Notes: generated from the sequence alone by a model not told the origin. A stretch of 64,000 bases of DNA from CAIVAT01 sp038212325 (GCA_038212325.1 JBBQUQ010000003.1:1-64000), one strand, 5' to 3'; numbered from the stretch's first letter, positions 29,667-39,210 are shown. Numbers and translations: made by a program.

Positions 29667-31564
29667 TAGGCCCTCACGTTTTTACCTTCTATATAGTTGA
29701 TAAATGCCCGGTTGACGACTTTATTGCCACCCGGCGTGGGGTAGTTCCCGGTAAAGTACCAGTCGCCTTTGTGTTTCGGGATCGCTTCGTGCAGGTCGGC
29801 AATTGTCTGATAAACAATCTCAACGCCTGCGTTGCAGGTTGCAGGGGTTAGCAATTCAGATATCTTCTCAGAAATACGTTCAGCGCTGAAGGGTTTGTAG
29901 ATATCCTTCACATGGTTGACGATGTGCTCCTTCGGCCACTTTTCCTGCATCTTGGCTTTAATATAAACCTCGTTGATAATGTGTTCCTGGTGAGTCTCCT
30001 TCAGTAACTCGATTGATGCCTTGAAGGCGATAAAGTCGGTTATCTTGGCCATATCGATGCCGTAGCAGTCGGGATATCGGATTTGCGGAGCAGACGATGC
30101 GATGACAATTTTTCGGGGCCCAAGCCGGTCGAGGATCCGGAGGATGCTCTGCTTTAAAGTAGTTCCTCTTACAATGGAATCATCAAGCACAACCAGGTTG
30201 TCAATTCCTCGGCGTATGCTGCCATATGTGATGTCGTATACATGGGCTGCGAGGTCATCGCGCTGTGAATCGCGGGTGATGAATGTGCGCAGCTTCATAT
30301 CCTTGACGGCAACTTTTTCTGCCCGCGGCTTTAGTTGAAAGATGTTTTTAAGGACTTCTGCGTTGAGTGATTTTCCGGCGTCCAGGATGCGGTCGATTTT
30401 GATCCTGTCGCAGAAGGCATCCATCTCCTCGATCAGGCCGTAATAGGCATCGATGGCGGTATTGGGGATGTAGGAAAACACGGTATTTTCAACATCATGA
30501 TCAATCGCTTTCAGGACCGCCGGGGTTAGAAGTTTCCCCAACATTTTACGCTCACGGTATATCTCTTTATCGGTACCTCTCGAAAAATAGATCCGCTCAA
30601 ATGAGCAGGGTTTCTTTTCCAGGGGTTTGCTGAATTCTTTTTCGGAAACTTTGCCGTCTTTCTTGATAATAAGTGCATGGCCGGGCATAAGTTCGTGAAT
30701 GGCATCAAATGAAACATTCAAGGCGGTTTGTATGACAGGCCTTTCAGAAGTAACAACCACGATTTCTTCATCCTGGTAGTAAAACGCCGGACGGATTCCG
30801 CAGGGATCGCGCATGACAAAAGCATCGCCGTGGCCGAACATGCCGGCGATCACATAACCGCCATCCCATGTTTTGGCTGCTCCCCGAAGAATTTTCTGAA
30901 CATTCAGGTGTTTTGCGATCTGAGTCGTGATTTCACGTTTTGGAAAGCCCTTCTTTTTAAACTTCTGGTAAAGCACTTCGTTTTCTTCATCCAGGAAATG
31001 GCCCATTTTTTCAAGAATGGTAATGGTATCGCTGGTCTCAACCGGGTATTGGCCCAGATCGATCAGTTTTTCAAAAAGTTCATCGACGTTTGTGAGGTTG
31101 AAATTGCCTGCAAGAACGAGATTTTTGGTCATCCAGTTATTTTCCCGCACAAATGGATGGATGTTGAGTAGGTTGTTTTTGCCAAAGGTGCCGTAACGAA
31201 GATGGCCAAGGTACAACTCCCCCAGCATGTCAACTTTTTGCTTCAGCCACTGAACATCATTCAGCCGATGGGGATGGCGCTCCTCAATTTCTTTCACCGA
31301 ATGAATCACCTTGTTGAAAATATCCTGGATCGGGGCGTTATCAATTGACCGGATTCGGTTAATAAACCTGGTTCCGGGGTCGAGGTCAAATTTTATGGAT
31401 GCAATACCGGCCCCGTCCTGCCCCCGGTTATGCTGCTTTTGCATGAGCAGGTGCAGTTTGTTCAAGCCGTAGAAAGCTGTTCCGTATTTGGCCAGATAGA
31501 ACTCCAGTGGTTTAAGGAGGCGGACCATCGCGATGCCGCATTCATGATGGATGGAATCGCTCAT
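29663..31564 (-). CDS. purF: amidophosphoribosyltransferase, long form
   Basis: 633 residues, about 130-160 longer than the classical 470-505-residue PurF. The N-terminal Ntn glutaminase begins after a short propeptide, with Cys9 in HECGIAMV as nucleophile, then NRGQDGAGIAS and GHLRYGT. The phosphoribosyltransferase domain has the PRPP loop VVLDDSIVRGTT (about 465-475). It makes 5-phosphoribosylamine from PRPP and glutamine, the first step of purine synthesis. The extra length lies in inserts of the glutaminase half and a C-terminal extension (about 530-633). Long forms are common in Bacteroidota. It is convergent with the HIT gene. Confidence 0.85.
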   Translation of the reverse strand: MSDSIHHECGIAMVRLLKPLEFYLAKYGTAFYGLNKLHLLMQKQHNRGQDGAGIASIKFDLDPGTRFINRIRSIDNAPIQDIFNKVIHSVKEIEERHPHRLNDVQWLKQKVDMLGELYLGHLRYGTFGKNNLLNIHPFVRENNWMTKNLVLAGNFNLTNVDELFEKLIDLGQYPVETSDTITILEKMGHFLDEENEVLYQKFKKKGFPKREITTQIAKHLNVQKILRGAAKTWDGGYVIAGMFGHGDAFVMRDPCGIRPAFYYQDEEIVVVTSERPVIQTALNVSFDAIHELMPGHALIIKKDGKVSEKEFSKPLEKKPCSFERIYFSRGTDKEIYRERKMLGKLLTPAVLKAIDHDVENTVFSYIPNTAIDAYYGLIEEMDAFCDRIKIDRILDAGKSLNAEVLKNIFQLKPRAEKVAVKDMKLRTFITRDSQRDDLAAHVYDITYGSIRRGIDNLVVLDDSIVRGTTLKQSILRILDRLGPRKIVIASSAPQIRYPDCYGIDMAKITDFIAFKASIELLKETHQEHIINEVYIKAKMQEKWPKEHIVNHVKDIYKPFSAERISEKISELLTPATCNAGVEIVYQTIADLHEAIPKHKGDWYFTGNYPTPGGNKVVNRAFINYIEGKNVRAY

Positions 31565-31583
31565 TATCTTGTTTATTAGGCCG

Positions 31584-31591
31584 CAAAGGTA
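31584..31591 (-). promoter_or_regulatory. promoter for purF
   Basis: TACCTTTG on the minus strand, with TTG 17 nt upstream at 31609-31611; 19 nt before the start codon. This is one of the best consensus matches here. Confidence 0.6.
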
Positions 31592-31762
31592 TGAATTATT
31601 ACCGATTGCAATGCAATTCGATCAGCCTGGCCGCCTGCCTGTTCCCAAGCATGCGTGCCCTCTCCCAGTCTCAAGCGTTGCAGTAATTCCCAACAGGATC
31701 ATGAACAGGTAATCAGATTGTAAAAGTATTACAATATCCTTGTTTAGCTGGGAAAACCAGCC

Positions 31763-31770
31763 TATTTTTG
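31763..31770 (+). promoter_or_regulatory. promoter for mnmH and the desulfurase-SelD fusion
   Basis: TATTTTTG with a TTG at 31740-31742, a spacer of 20 nt. It ends 21 nt before the mnmH ATG and favours the ATG at 31792 over an in-frame TTG at 31768. Confidence 0.6.
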
Positions 31771-31791
31771 ACAAAAACTCTAATTTACCCG

Positions 31792-32823
31792 ATGATCAGG
31801 CCAATTGAACCGACCAGTTTTTTAGCGCAAGCGGCCCGAATGCCGGTTATCGATGTTCGATCGCCGGGAGAGTATGCACAGGGCCATGTTCCGGGAGCCA
31901 TTAACATCCCGGTTTTCGATGATGACGAACGGGCAATGGTCGGAACCCTCTATGTTCGGTCGGGGAAGGATGAGGCCATATTGAAAGGCCTCGACGTGGC
32001 GTTGCCAAAAACCGGGATGTATATACGATCAGCGAGAGAGATTCCGGCGTTTGGCGGAGAAATTCTCGTTCATTGCTGGCGGGGCGGATTGCGCAGTGTC
32101 TTGATGGCGGAAGTATTCAGCAAGGCCGGGTATGATGTTTATTTGTTGGCCGGCGGCTATAAGGCCTACAGGCGATTTATCCGTGAAGGGCTTGCAAGGC
32201 CTGCACGGATCATGGTTTTGGGAGGCTTCACCGGAAGCGGAAAAACAGAATTATTGCATGCGATTGCCTGCAGGGGTGAACAGGTGATCGACCTCGAAGG
32301 GTTGGCCTGCCACAAGGGGTCTGTTTTCGGGGCGCTTGGACAGCCTCCGCAACCCACCAATGAGCAATTTGAAAATGATTTGTATGCCCGCTGGTCGGAG
32401 ATCGACCCTTCACGTTTCGTGTGGATTGAGGATGAGAGCCGCATGATCGGCAGGCTCACCCTGCCCGATCCGGTGGTGGCGCATATCGCCTCAAGCAGGC
32501 TGCTCAAGGTGGTGATGGACCCGGAGATTCGCATTAAACGCCTGGTAAAGGAGTATGCCGCGTTTGACAAGCAGCAACTGGCGGATGCGATCAACCGGAT
32601 TGCCGAACGCCTGGGAGGTGCCCGCACCCGGGAGGCGATCAATGCCCTTGACAACAACCAATTTCATGTGGTTGCAGCCATTGCACTTGCCTATTATGAC
32701 AAAGCATACCTGTTTTCAACGTTGCGCAGGGAGCAAAAGCATGTGCATGAAATTCAAATCTCAGGTGAGGATATTGAAGCAGATGCTTCGAAGATCATTG
32801 ATTTTGCTTATAAATTGTGTTGA
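31792..32823 (+). CDS. mnmH: tRNA 2-selenouridine synthase
   Basis: 343 residues from ATG 31792. The N-terminal rhodanese domain (about 10-130) has VIDVRSPGEYAQGHVPGA and the catalytic Cys in VHCWRGGLRS. The C-terminal P-loop domain has Walker A GGFTGSGKT, then DLEGLACHKGSVFGALG and WIEDESRMIG, all MnmH signatures. Also called SelU or YbbB, it converts 2-thiouridine at the tRNA wobble position to 2-selenouridine with selenophosphate, through a geranylated intermediate. The stop is separated by one base from the desulfurase-SelD fusion, which would supply selenophosphate. Confidence 0.95.
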   Translation: MIRPIEPTSFLAQAARMPVIDVRSPGEYAQGHVPGAINIPVFDDDERAMVGTLYVRSGKDEAILKGLDVALPKTGMYIRSAREIPAFGGEILVHCWRGGLRSVLMAEVFSKAGYDVYLLAGGYKAYRRFIREGLARPARIMVLGGFTGSGKTELLHAIACRGEQVIDLEGLACHKGSVFGALGQPPQPTNEQFENDLYARWSEIDPSRFVWIEDESRMIGRLTLPDPVVAHIASSRLLKVVMDPEIRIKRLVKEYAAFDKQQLADAINRIAERLGGARTREAINALDNNQFHVVAAIALAYYDKAYLFSTLRREQKHVHEIQISGEDIEADASKIIDFAYKLC

Positions 32824-32824
32824 C

Positions 32825-35008
32825 ATGGAACCGATATATCTTGATTTTAATGCAACAACGCCTGTGGATCCACTGGTGGCTGAGGCTATCCGCCCTTACC
32901 TGGAACACTATTTTGGAAATCCGTCAAGTGCCCATCCTTATGCAGCCGGGCCAAAGAGTGCCATTATCGCAGCCAGGAGACAAATCGCATCCCTGTTGAA
33001 TGCCCGGAGCGACGAGATTGTTTTCACCAGCGGTGGTACGGAGTCAAACAATTTTGCCATCAAAGGTGCTGCTTTTGCAAACCGGCACAAGGGGAACCAC
33101 ATCATTACCACAGCCATTGAACATCCTGCCGTGACGGAAGTTTGCCGCTACCTCGAAAAATCAGGCTTCAGCATTACCTGGCTGCCGGTGGATGAATTCG
33201 GGATGGTTGACCCCGAAGAGGTTAAACATGCAATTACCGCTTCCACCATCCTGATCACGGTGATGCATGCAAACAATGAAACGGGTACGATACAGCCCAT
33301 TGAGGAAATCGGAAAAATTGCCCGGAAACACGGGATTCTCTTTCATACCGACGCCGCCCAGTCGGTTGGCAAGATCCCTGTTGACGTGGAGAAGCTCCAT
33401 GTTGATCTGCTCTCTGTTGCGGGTCATAAATTATATGCCCCGAAAGGTGTTGGTGCGCTTTATATCCGGCGAGGTGTCAAGCTTGAAAAGCTTATTCATG
33501 GCGCCGATCATGAATCGAATCTCCGGGCCGGAACAGAAAATGTGATGGAGATCGTGGGCTTAGGTAAAGCAGCCGGGATCGCACAGCAATTGCTGACCCG
33601 GGATTCAGAACACGCCATGCGCGATTTTCGTGATCAGCTCCACGCAGGCATACGCCTGGCGGTGCCGGAAGTTCGCTTGAATGGTCACACTGAATTGCGG
33701 TTGCCCAATACCCTTAGCCTCGGATTTCCTGATGTTGAGGCTGCCATGCTGCTCGCAGAGATGAATGGTGTTGCAGCCTCTGCAGGAGCCGCCTGCCATG
33801 CCGATCAAACGGATATTTCAGGTGTGCTGACGGCCATGCATGTCCCCATGAGATTCGCGATGGGAACAGTTCGTTTTTCAATCGGTCGAAGTACCACCCG
33901 TGAAGAGATCCATGCTGCCATATCCATTGTTGCGAACGCATACCGGGGTTTAACAGGGGAGGCAAAACATGAGGAATCCCATATCCGCCTTACAGAATAC
34001 ACCCATTCACTGGGTTGTGCCTGCAAAATCAGGCCCCAACTTCTTGAAAAAATATTAAAAGGCATCCCGGTTAAAAGCAACCCGGCAATTTTGGTGGGCC
34101 ATGAAACATCGGATGATGCGGCAGTTTACCTGATTGATGACCATACGGCCATCGTTCAAACGGTTGATTTCATTCCGCCGGTAGTCGACGATCCCTATAT
34201 GTACGGCGCCATTGCAGCGGCTAATGCATTGAGCGACATATACGCAATGGGAGGAAAGCCACTTTTTGCCCTCAGCATAGTCGGATTTCCCGATCGGAAA
34301 TTGCCCATCGAGGTGCTGCATCAGATATTGAAAGGTGCGAACGATAAAGTTGCCGAAGCAGGAATCCAGGTGATTGGCGGCCACAGCATCGAAGACAATG
34401 AACCCAAATTCGGATTGGTGGTGACCGGCCATGTTCACCCGGCAAAAATCTTACGAAACTCCACTGCAAGGGCGGGAGACGCCCTTGTTTTGACAAAACC
34501 GCTGGGAACCGGCATCATAACCACCGCAATCAAGCGGGGTTTGGCTGATCCTGCGGTCATTGCCCGGGTGATGCAGGTGATGGCTGAACTCAACAGGCTC
34601 TCGGCCGAAATCATGTCGGAATTTCCGGTAAACGCGTGCACCGATGTTACCGGGTTCGGTTTGCTGGGCCATTTGAAAGAGATGGTTTGCGGGGCCGGCG
34701 TGGAGGCAGTTATATTCGCCGACAGGGTTCCTGTTCTTGATTCAGCCTGGGAATATGTTGCTGCCGGATTGGTTCCCGGAGGCACCAAAAATAACCTGGA
34801 CTATGTGAAGCAGTTTGTGCAATGGGATGATGCAACACCGGAACTGATGAAACTTATTTTCGCGGATGCACAAACCTCGGGTGGCCTGCTTATTTCATTG
34901 CCGGAGCACCATGCGATGGAATTGGTCGCACGCATGCATGACGCAGGCAACCCCGATGCCGCAATCATAGGAAAAATTATGGCAGGCGTTCCGCGGATCA
35001 TTGTTTGA
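32825..35008 (+). CDS. selD: fused cysteine desulfurase/selenocysteine lyase and selenide, water dikinase (SelD)
   Basis: 727 residues from ATG 32825. Domain 1 (about 1-375) is a NifS/IscS-type PLP enzyme: YLDFNATTPVDP, the PLP lysine Lys202 in AGHKLYAPKG, and Cys324 in SAGAACHADQ. Domain 2 (about 384-727) is a full SelD: LTEYTHSLGCACKI with Cys398 at the position that is Sec or Cys in other SelDs and Cys400 after it, then ETSDDAAVY, GGHSIED, CTDVTGFGLLGHL and DAQTSGGLL. The desulfurase would release Se (or S) and SelD would make selenophosphate from it with ATP, in one chain. It follows mnmH by one base, so the product is presumably for tRNA selenation. The 3' end overlaps the convergent M14 gene by 11 nt. 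Confidence 0.95.
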   Translation: MEPIYLDFNATTPVDPLVAEAIRPYLEHYFGNPSSAHPYAAGPKSAIIAARRQIASLLNARSDEIVFTSGGTESNNFAIKGAAFANRHKGNHIITTAIEHPAVTEVCRYLEKSGFSITWLPVDEFGMVDPEEVKHAITASTILITVMHANNETGTIQPIEEIGKIARKHGILFHTDAAQSVGKIPVDVEKLHVDLLSVAGHKLYAPKGVGALYIRRGVKLEKLIHGADHESNLRAGTENVMEIVGLGKAAGIAQQLLTRDSEHAMRDFRDQLHAGIRLAVPEVRLNGHTELRLPNTLSLGFPDVEAAMLLAEMNGVAASAGAACHADQTDISGVLTAMHVPMRFAMGTVRFSIGRSTTREEIHAAISIVANAYRGLTGEAKHEESHIRLTEYTHSLGCACKIRPQLLEKILKGIPVKSNPAILVGHETSDDAAVYLIDDHTAIVQTVDFIPPVVDDPYMYGAIAAANALSDIYAMGGKPLFALSIVGFPDRKLPIEVLHQILKGANDKVAEAGIQVIGGHSIEDNEPKFGLVVTGHVHPAKILRNSTARAGDALVLTKPLGTGIITTAIKRGLADPAVIARVMQVMAELNRLSAEIMSEFPVNACTDVTGFGLLGHLKEMVCGAGVEAVIFADRVPVLDSAWEYVAAGLVPGGTKNNLDYVKQFVQWDDATPELMKLIFADAQTSGGLLISLPEHHAMELVARMHDAGNPDAAIIGKIMAGVPRIIV

Positions 35009-36785
35009 TGGCTTCGAGCACTTTCCGGTCGTAGATTTTTCCCACCGGATAAACCGCTTTCAGGTTGTCGGAATATGGAGATTTATTGTAGAACCAGTTA
35101 AGGATCTGCTGCGGATTTCGTGCGAAGGCAGTATCTGCCGATTTTTTCTGTTCAAATTCCTGCTTAAGCGCAGGATTATTGTCCATCATTTCACGGGCCA
35201 TTTTTTCAACCACGTATGATTCGCCATACTCTTTCTGCTCAAATGTGGCGTCGAAAAAACCCCAGTAAACAAACGACCCATTGCCTTTCGGCTCGAGGAT
35301 ATGGGGAATGATACGCCCCGCAGGCTGCATCACCTCCACCAAAACTGAACCGGCCGAAAACACCCTGGTTTCTTCTGTTTCGTCATATTCGATGTTGGTC
35401 ATCGGATGTCGTCCTTCATATGGATTCTGCTGCCATTTCGGATTTTTAAACCGACAGGTGGCGACCCGCATGGTTTCATTCCTCGTTAGCTTCGTTAGCT
35501 TTATGCCATGGATTTTTAAACGGTCAATCACTGCAGCCCATTCAGCCGGAACGATGTATGCATAGGGTAACTTTGCCGCAACGGCAGGGATGGCGGTGAA
35601 AAAATAGGGGATATTCAATGTTGTTGGAATGTTGCTGTACCGGAACCAGTCGCCTCCGCTGATATCGCTTTTTACTGCCTTGTATTCCACGCCCAGGAAG
35701 TCGACCATGGTGCTGTCATCCTTGCGGGTTTCAAACCGGAGCGGAAACGGTGCATCTAAAAAAGATTCGCTGCTTACGAGGCCGTCGGCTTTTCGAATCA
35801 GCATTTTCAGGTTTTCCGACTCTTTATCCAGGATTTCAAGTGTTGTGCGTATGCATTCATAAGTGGCTTCCACCCGCTGCTGATAGGGTTTGAGCATGTG
35901 GGTTTCGATCAGCAGTCCGGGGCGGTTTCTCAGTGCAGTGTAGCCCTGCGAAAGCATCGGGGGGGCCACTTCAGTAACCAGCCCGCTGCGGGGATCATGC
36001 CAGTTCCGGAACCCGACATAAGGAAAAACCGGGTAACCGCCTTCATTCATGTGTGTCTGCATTTGCCTGATAAAGGTGCTCTTTGACCAGTTTGTGAGCC
36101 CTTCGTCCATGTCGCCATATATCTCCATCAGGTAGGTAAGCACATACTGGTAGTCGGCCCCGTCGGTGGTATGGGAGTCAATAAAAAAATCGGGCATCCA
36201 GTTGTTGAACATTTTCAGCCATGCCTGCATCTCCGGGGAATCGGCCTTGAGAAAATCACGGTTGAGGTTGAGGTTATTGGCTGTAGTGCGCCAGCCCATC
36301 TCCTTAGGCCCGTTCTGGTTGATGCGGTTGTAGGGGCCAAACCGTTCGTGCCCGTCGACATTGAATATGGGAATGAAGAGGATGGAGACGTTTTCAAGCA
36401 ATTTGGATACGGGTTTCTGCATGGCCAGGTTTCTCACCAGCATCAATCCTGCGTCTTTGCCCTCGCTTTCCCCGGCATGGATACAGGCCTGGACTAACAG
36501 GATTGTACGTCCTGCAGCATGGATTGCTTCCGGATCACTGAGACCTTGCCGGTCGAGGATCAGCAATGGAAGATCGTTTCCCCGGGCGCTTTTCCCGAAG
36601 GTGATATAAGAAATCATTTCTGATGCGGCAGCAAGCCGCCTGCAATAATCGATTGTCTCCTGGTATCGTGGTGTTTCAAGCATCCCTGACTTTTCGTAAA
36701 ATGTCTGCAAATCAGCATTTTGTGAAATTGCGGCATTTTGGAAAACAAGGATTGCGAGAATCAGGTAACATCGTTTCATAGGCAT
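34998..36785 (-). CDS. secreted M14-family zinc carboxypeptidase
   Basis: 595 residues. The signal peptide (1-21, YLILAILVFQNAAISQ) is preceded by two possible starts, ATG 36785 or 36779. The M14 domain (about 38-330) has zinc ligands His103 and Glu106 in IHAGESEGKD and a third His in DSHTTDG, an Arg-rich substrate region (NLNLNRDFLKAD) and the catalytic Glu in LLIETHML. The remaining C-terminal 250 residues are probably beta-rich and have no assigned domain. The family releases C-terminal residues from peptides in the periplasm or outside. It fits with DPP4 as part of a peptide-degrading lifestyle. Confidence 0.9.
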   Translation of the reverse strand: MPMKRCYLILAILVFQNAAISQNADLQTFYEKSGMLETPRYQETIDYCRRLAAASEMISYITFGKSARGNDLPLLILDRQGLSDPEAIHAAGRTILLVQACIHAGESEGKDAGLMLVRNLAMQKPVSKLLENVSILFIPIFNVDGHERFGPYNRINQNGPKEMGWRTTANNLNLNRDFLKADSPEMQAWLKMFNNWMPDFFIDSHTTDGADYQYVLTYLMEIYGDMDEGLTNWSKSTFIRQMQTHMNEGGYPVFPYVGFRNWHDPRSGLVTEVAPPMLSQGYTALRNRPGLLIETHMLKPYQQRVEATYECIRTTLEILDKESENLKMLIRKADGLVSSESFLDAPFPLRFETRKDDSTMVDFLGVEYKAVKSDISGGDWFRYSNIPTTLNIPYFFTAIPAVAAKLPYAYIVPAEWAAVIDRLKIHGIKLTKLTRNETMRVATCRFKNPKWQQNPYEGRHPMTNIEYDETEETRVFSAGSVLVEVMQPAGRIIPHILEPKGNGSFVYWGFFDATFEQKEYGESYVVEKMAREMMDNNPALKQEFEQKKSADTAFARNPQQILNWFYNKSPYSDNLKAVYPVGKIYDRKVLEAIKQ

Positions 36786-36800
36786 TCGTTGCTAAGTTGC

Positions 36801-36808
36801 CAAACATA
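36801..36808 (-). promoter_or_regulatory. -7 box for the M14 peptidase
   Basis: TATGTTTG on the minus strand, 15 nt before the start at 36785. Confidence 0.45.
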
Positions 36809-36852
36809 CAAAAAAAAATGGTTCTTCGAAGTGTAAAAGGGTCATTTTTAAC

Positions 36853-36860
36853 TAATTTTG
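36853..36860 (+). promoter_or_regulatory. -7 box for the BNR/T9SS protein
   Basis: TAATTTTG followed by C, 22 nt upstream of the ATG at 36883. Confidence 0.45.
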
Positions 36861-36882
36861 CAGATCGAAAAACCTGAAAAAA

Positions 36883-38442
36883 ATGCATAACCTGCTGTTA
36901 GGCGCTCTCCTGTTTTTAGCTTTTTCAACAAAGCTGACTGCTCAATATCCGAATATCGTCATCGGAACCGAGAATGAACCCAATGAGCCCTCCATTTGCA
37001 TCAATCCGAAAAACACAAACGAGATGGTTGCCGGTTCCAATACCGAAAACTACTATTATTCGTCAGACGGAGGGGTTAGCTGGACTTCCGGCGTGCTTAC
37101 CTCAACCTACGGCGTATGGGGCGATCCGGTCATCATCGCCGACACTGCCGGCAGTTTCTGTTTTTTCCACCTTTCTGTTCCAAGCTGGCCGCAATGGCTT
37201 GACCGGATTGTTTGTCAAAAGTCGGTTAACGGGGGCCAGACCTGGAGCAATGGATCCTTCATGGGGCTGAACGGGTCGAAGGACCAGGATAAGGAGTGGG
37301 CAGTTGTTGATCCGTCGAACAATGCCATCCACACCTGTTGGACCCAGTTTGATGCTTACAACAGCACGGCCCCCCAGGACAGTTCCAACATCATGTTCAG
37401 CAGTTCTTCCGACGGCGGCCTTACCTGGAGCTCCGCGACAAGGATCAATACCAAGGCCGGCGACTGTGTTGATATGGATAATACAGTGGAAGGTGCGGTG
37501 CCAGCTGTCGGTCCCAATGGAGAGATCTATGTTTCCTGGGCCGGCCCCCTTGGGCTCATCTTCACAAAATCGACCGATGGAGGGAATACCTGGCCCGCAA
37601 CTAACCAGGTGATCGGCGACATGCCGGGCGGCTGGGATTTCGCAGTGCCCGGGATATATCGTGCCAACGGATTGCCGGTAACATGCTGCGACCTGAGCAG
37701 CGGGCCTAACCGGGGAACCATCTACATCAACTGGTCGGATCAGCGGAATGGAGAGTATGACACTGATGTATGGATCATTAAATCGACCGACGGTGGCACG
37801 AGCTGGTCTGCTCCAAAACGGATCAACGATGACCCCGCCGGCCGGCAGCAATTTTTTACCTGGATGACGATTGACCAGGTAACAGGCTATATCTATACTG
37901 TTTTTTACGACCGGCGTAATTACACCAGCAACCTTACGGATGTTTATATGGCAGTTTCAAAGGATGGTGGTGAAACTTTTGCAAATATCAAAGTCAGTGA
38001 AACACCCTTCAATCCCGATCCTGCGATTTTTTTTGGAGACTACACCAACATTTCAGCACATAACAACATTGTACGCCCTATCTGGACGAGACTGCAAAAT
38101 GGATCCCTGAGTATCATGACCGCCCTGGCCGACTCTGTTTTTGTGGGGTTAAGTCCTGAAAAAGAATCTGTTGTGCCGTTTTCACTTGATCAGAACTATC
38201 CCAATCCCGTGCAGAACGTCACCTATATCGCCTACAAGGTTCCGGTTCCAACCAGGGTTAGCCTTCAAGTATTTGATATATGCGGAAATAAAGTTGCCAC
38301 CCTTCTTTCCAATACTGAGGTGCCGGCCGGAAAGCAAATCGAACAGTTCAACAGCCGGGAGTTCGGCCTAGTACCCGGGTTTTACTATTACACTCTTATC
38401 AGCGGGGACCAGCTTCTCAAGCGGAAAATGGTTGTTGAGTAA
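36883..38442 (+). CDS. BNR/Asp-box beta-propeller protein with T9SS type A sorting domain
   Basis: 519 residues. Signal peptide (1-20), then six Asp-box-like motifs: SSDGGVSW, SVNGGQTW, SSDGGLTW, STDGGNTW, STDGGTSW and SKDGGETF. These form a sialidase-like propeller, but the sialidase Arg triad and FRIP motif are not evident, so a glycosidase call is not made. The C-terminal 80 residues (FSLDQNYPNPVQNVTYIAY, VSLQVFDICGNKVATLL, PGFYYYTLISGDQLLKRKMVVE) are a textbook T9SS type A sorting domain, so the protein should be secreted and surface-attached. Divergent from the M14 gene. Confidence 0.88.
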   Translation: MHNLLLGALLFLAFSTKLTAQYPNIVIGTENEPNEPSICINPKNTNEMVAGSNTENYYYSSDGGVSWTSGVLTSTYGVWGDPVIIADTAGSFCFFHLSVPSWPQWLDRIVCQKSVNGGQTWSNGSFMGLNGSKDQDKEWAVVDPSNNAIHTCWTQFDAYNSTAPQDSSNIMFSSSSDGGLTWSSATRINTKAGDCVDMDNTVEGAVPAVGPNGEIYVSWAGPLGLIFTKSTDGGNTWPATNQVIGDMPGGWDFAVPGIYRANGLPVTCCDLSSGPNRGTIYINWSDQRNGEYDTDVWIIKSTDGGTSWSAPKRINDDPAGRQQFFTWMTIDQVTGYIYTVFYDRRNYTSNLTDVYMAVSKDGGETFANIKVSETPFNPDPAIFFGDYTNISAHNNIVRPIWTRLQNGSLSIMTALADSVFVGLSPEKESVVPFSLDQNYPNPVQNVTYIAYKVPVPTRVSLQVFDICGNKVATLLSNTEVPAGKQIEQFNSREFGLVPGFYYYTLISGDQLLKRKMVVE

Positions 38443-38499
38443 CAACGGAGCGGCAGAAACTTTTTACCCTTGTTTTGTTTCTTTTACCCGAATTATTCC

Positions 38500-38507
38500 T
38501 ACCTTTG
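38500..38507 (+). promoter_or_regulatory. promoter for the TetR-TolC pair
   Basis: TACCTTTG with TTTG at 38474-38477, a spacer of 22 nt, 67 nt before the TetR start. Confidence 0.5.
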
Positions 38508-38574
38508 TCTCGGTGCAGGCTGATTATTGATGGTAAAATATTTACGCACTGCCATACACCAACCACAAGAGTGA

Positions 38575-39210
38575 ATGGATAAAGCATTGGTCGACATCCT
38601 GGAAAGAGTCAGGGAACTTTTTTACAAATATGGTGTCAGGAGCATCTCCGTCGATGACATCTGTCGTGATCTGGGCATGTCGAAAAAGAAGCTGTACCAG
38701 CATGTTCCCAGTAAAACCGAACTTGTTTCAAAGTTACTTGAACTTGAGCGCCAGAACTTCGAGATCATTTTTGACCACCATAATTTCGAAGGGGTGAACG
38801 CTATCGACATTTTGCTCATTGTCAGCCGCGATCTTGGTGATCGTTTCAGGGATGTAAGCCCCTCCATGACCTTTGACCTGAAGAAATATTACCCCGACAT
38901 CTATCACCGGCACATCGATGAGCGCATTGAATTTATTTACCATAAGATACAAATAAACCTGCAAAAGGGCATCAGCCAGGGAATGTATCGCGATGATCTC
39001 AGCATTGAGCTTGTGGCAAGGCTTTACATTCGCCGTTTGATTGACCTTCATAACCCGGAATTCTTTCCTGCAGATAAATTTTCCTTTCAAACCTTGTTTG
39101 ATGTAATGTTCGATACATTCATCAGGGGCATCGCCAACGGGAATGGAATTGATTACTATGAAAAACAAAAACGGAAGGTTAACTTTAAAAAATTCTCCTC
39201 AACCAAATGA
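38575..39210 (+). CDS. TetR/AcrR-family regulator 1
   Basis: 211 residues. The N-terminal helix-turn-helix (about 8-55) reads RELFYKYGVRSISVDDICRDLGMSKKKLYQHV. The ligand domain has PSMTFDLKKYYPDIY, NLQKGISQGMYRDDLS and VARLYIRRLIDL, shared almost position by position with the second TetR at 45234. Its stop overlaps the tolC-type start by 4 nt, so regulator and outer membrane channel are cotranscribed. Probable role: repressor of the efflux genes; inducer unknown. Confidence 0.92.
   Translation: MDKALVDILERVRELFYKYGVRSISVDDICRDLGMSKKKLYQHVPSKTELVSKLLELERQNFEIIFDHHNFEGVNAIDILLIVSRDLGDRFRDVSPSMTFDLKKYYPDIYHRHIDERIEFIYHKIQINLQKGISQGMYRDDLSIELVARLYIRRLIDLHNPEFFPADKFSFQTLFDVMFDTFIRGIANGNGIDYYEKQKRKVNFKKFSSTK

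Noticed and set aside
31600..31740. Another tandem-repeat array between purF and mnmH
   Set aside because: The CCTG-rich stretch shows no steady unit length and does not follow a stop codon.
32825..35008. Selenocysteine (in-frame TGA) in the SelD half
   Set aside because: The active-site codon is TGT (Cys398) and no in-frame TGA exists, so no recoding is needed.
36883..38442. Sialidase
   Set aside because: Asp-box repeats are present but the sialidase Arg triad and FRIP motif are not seen.
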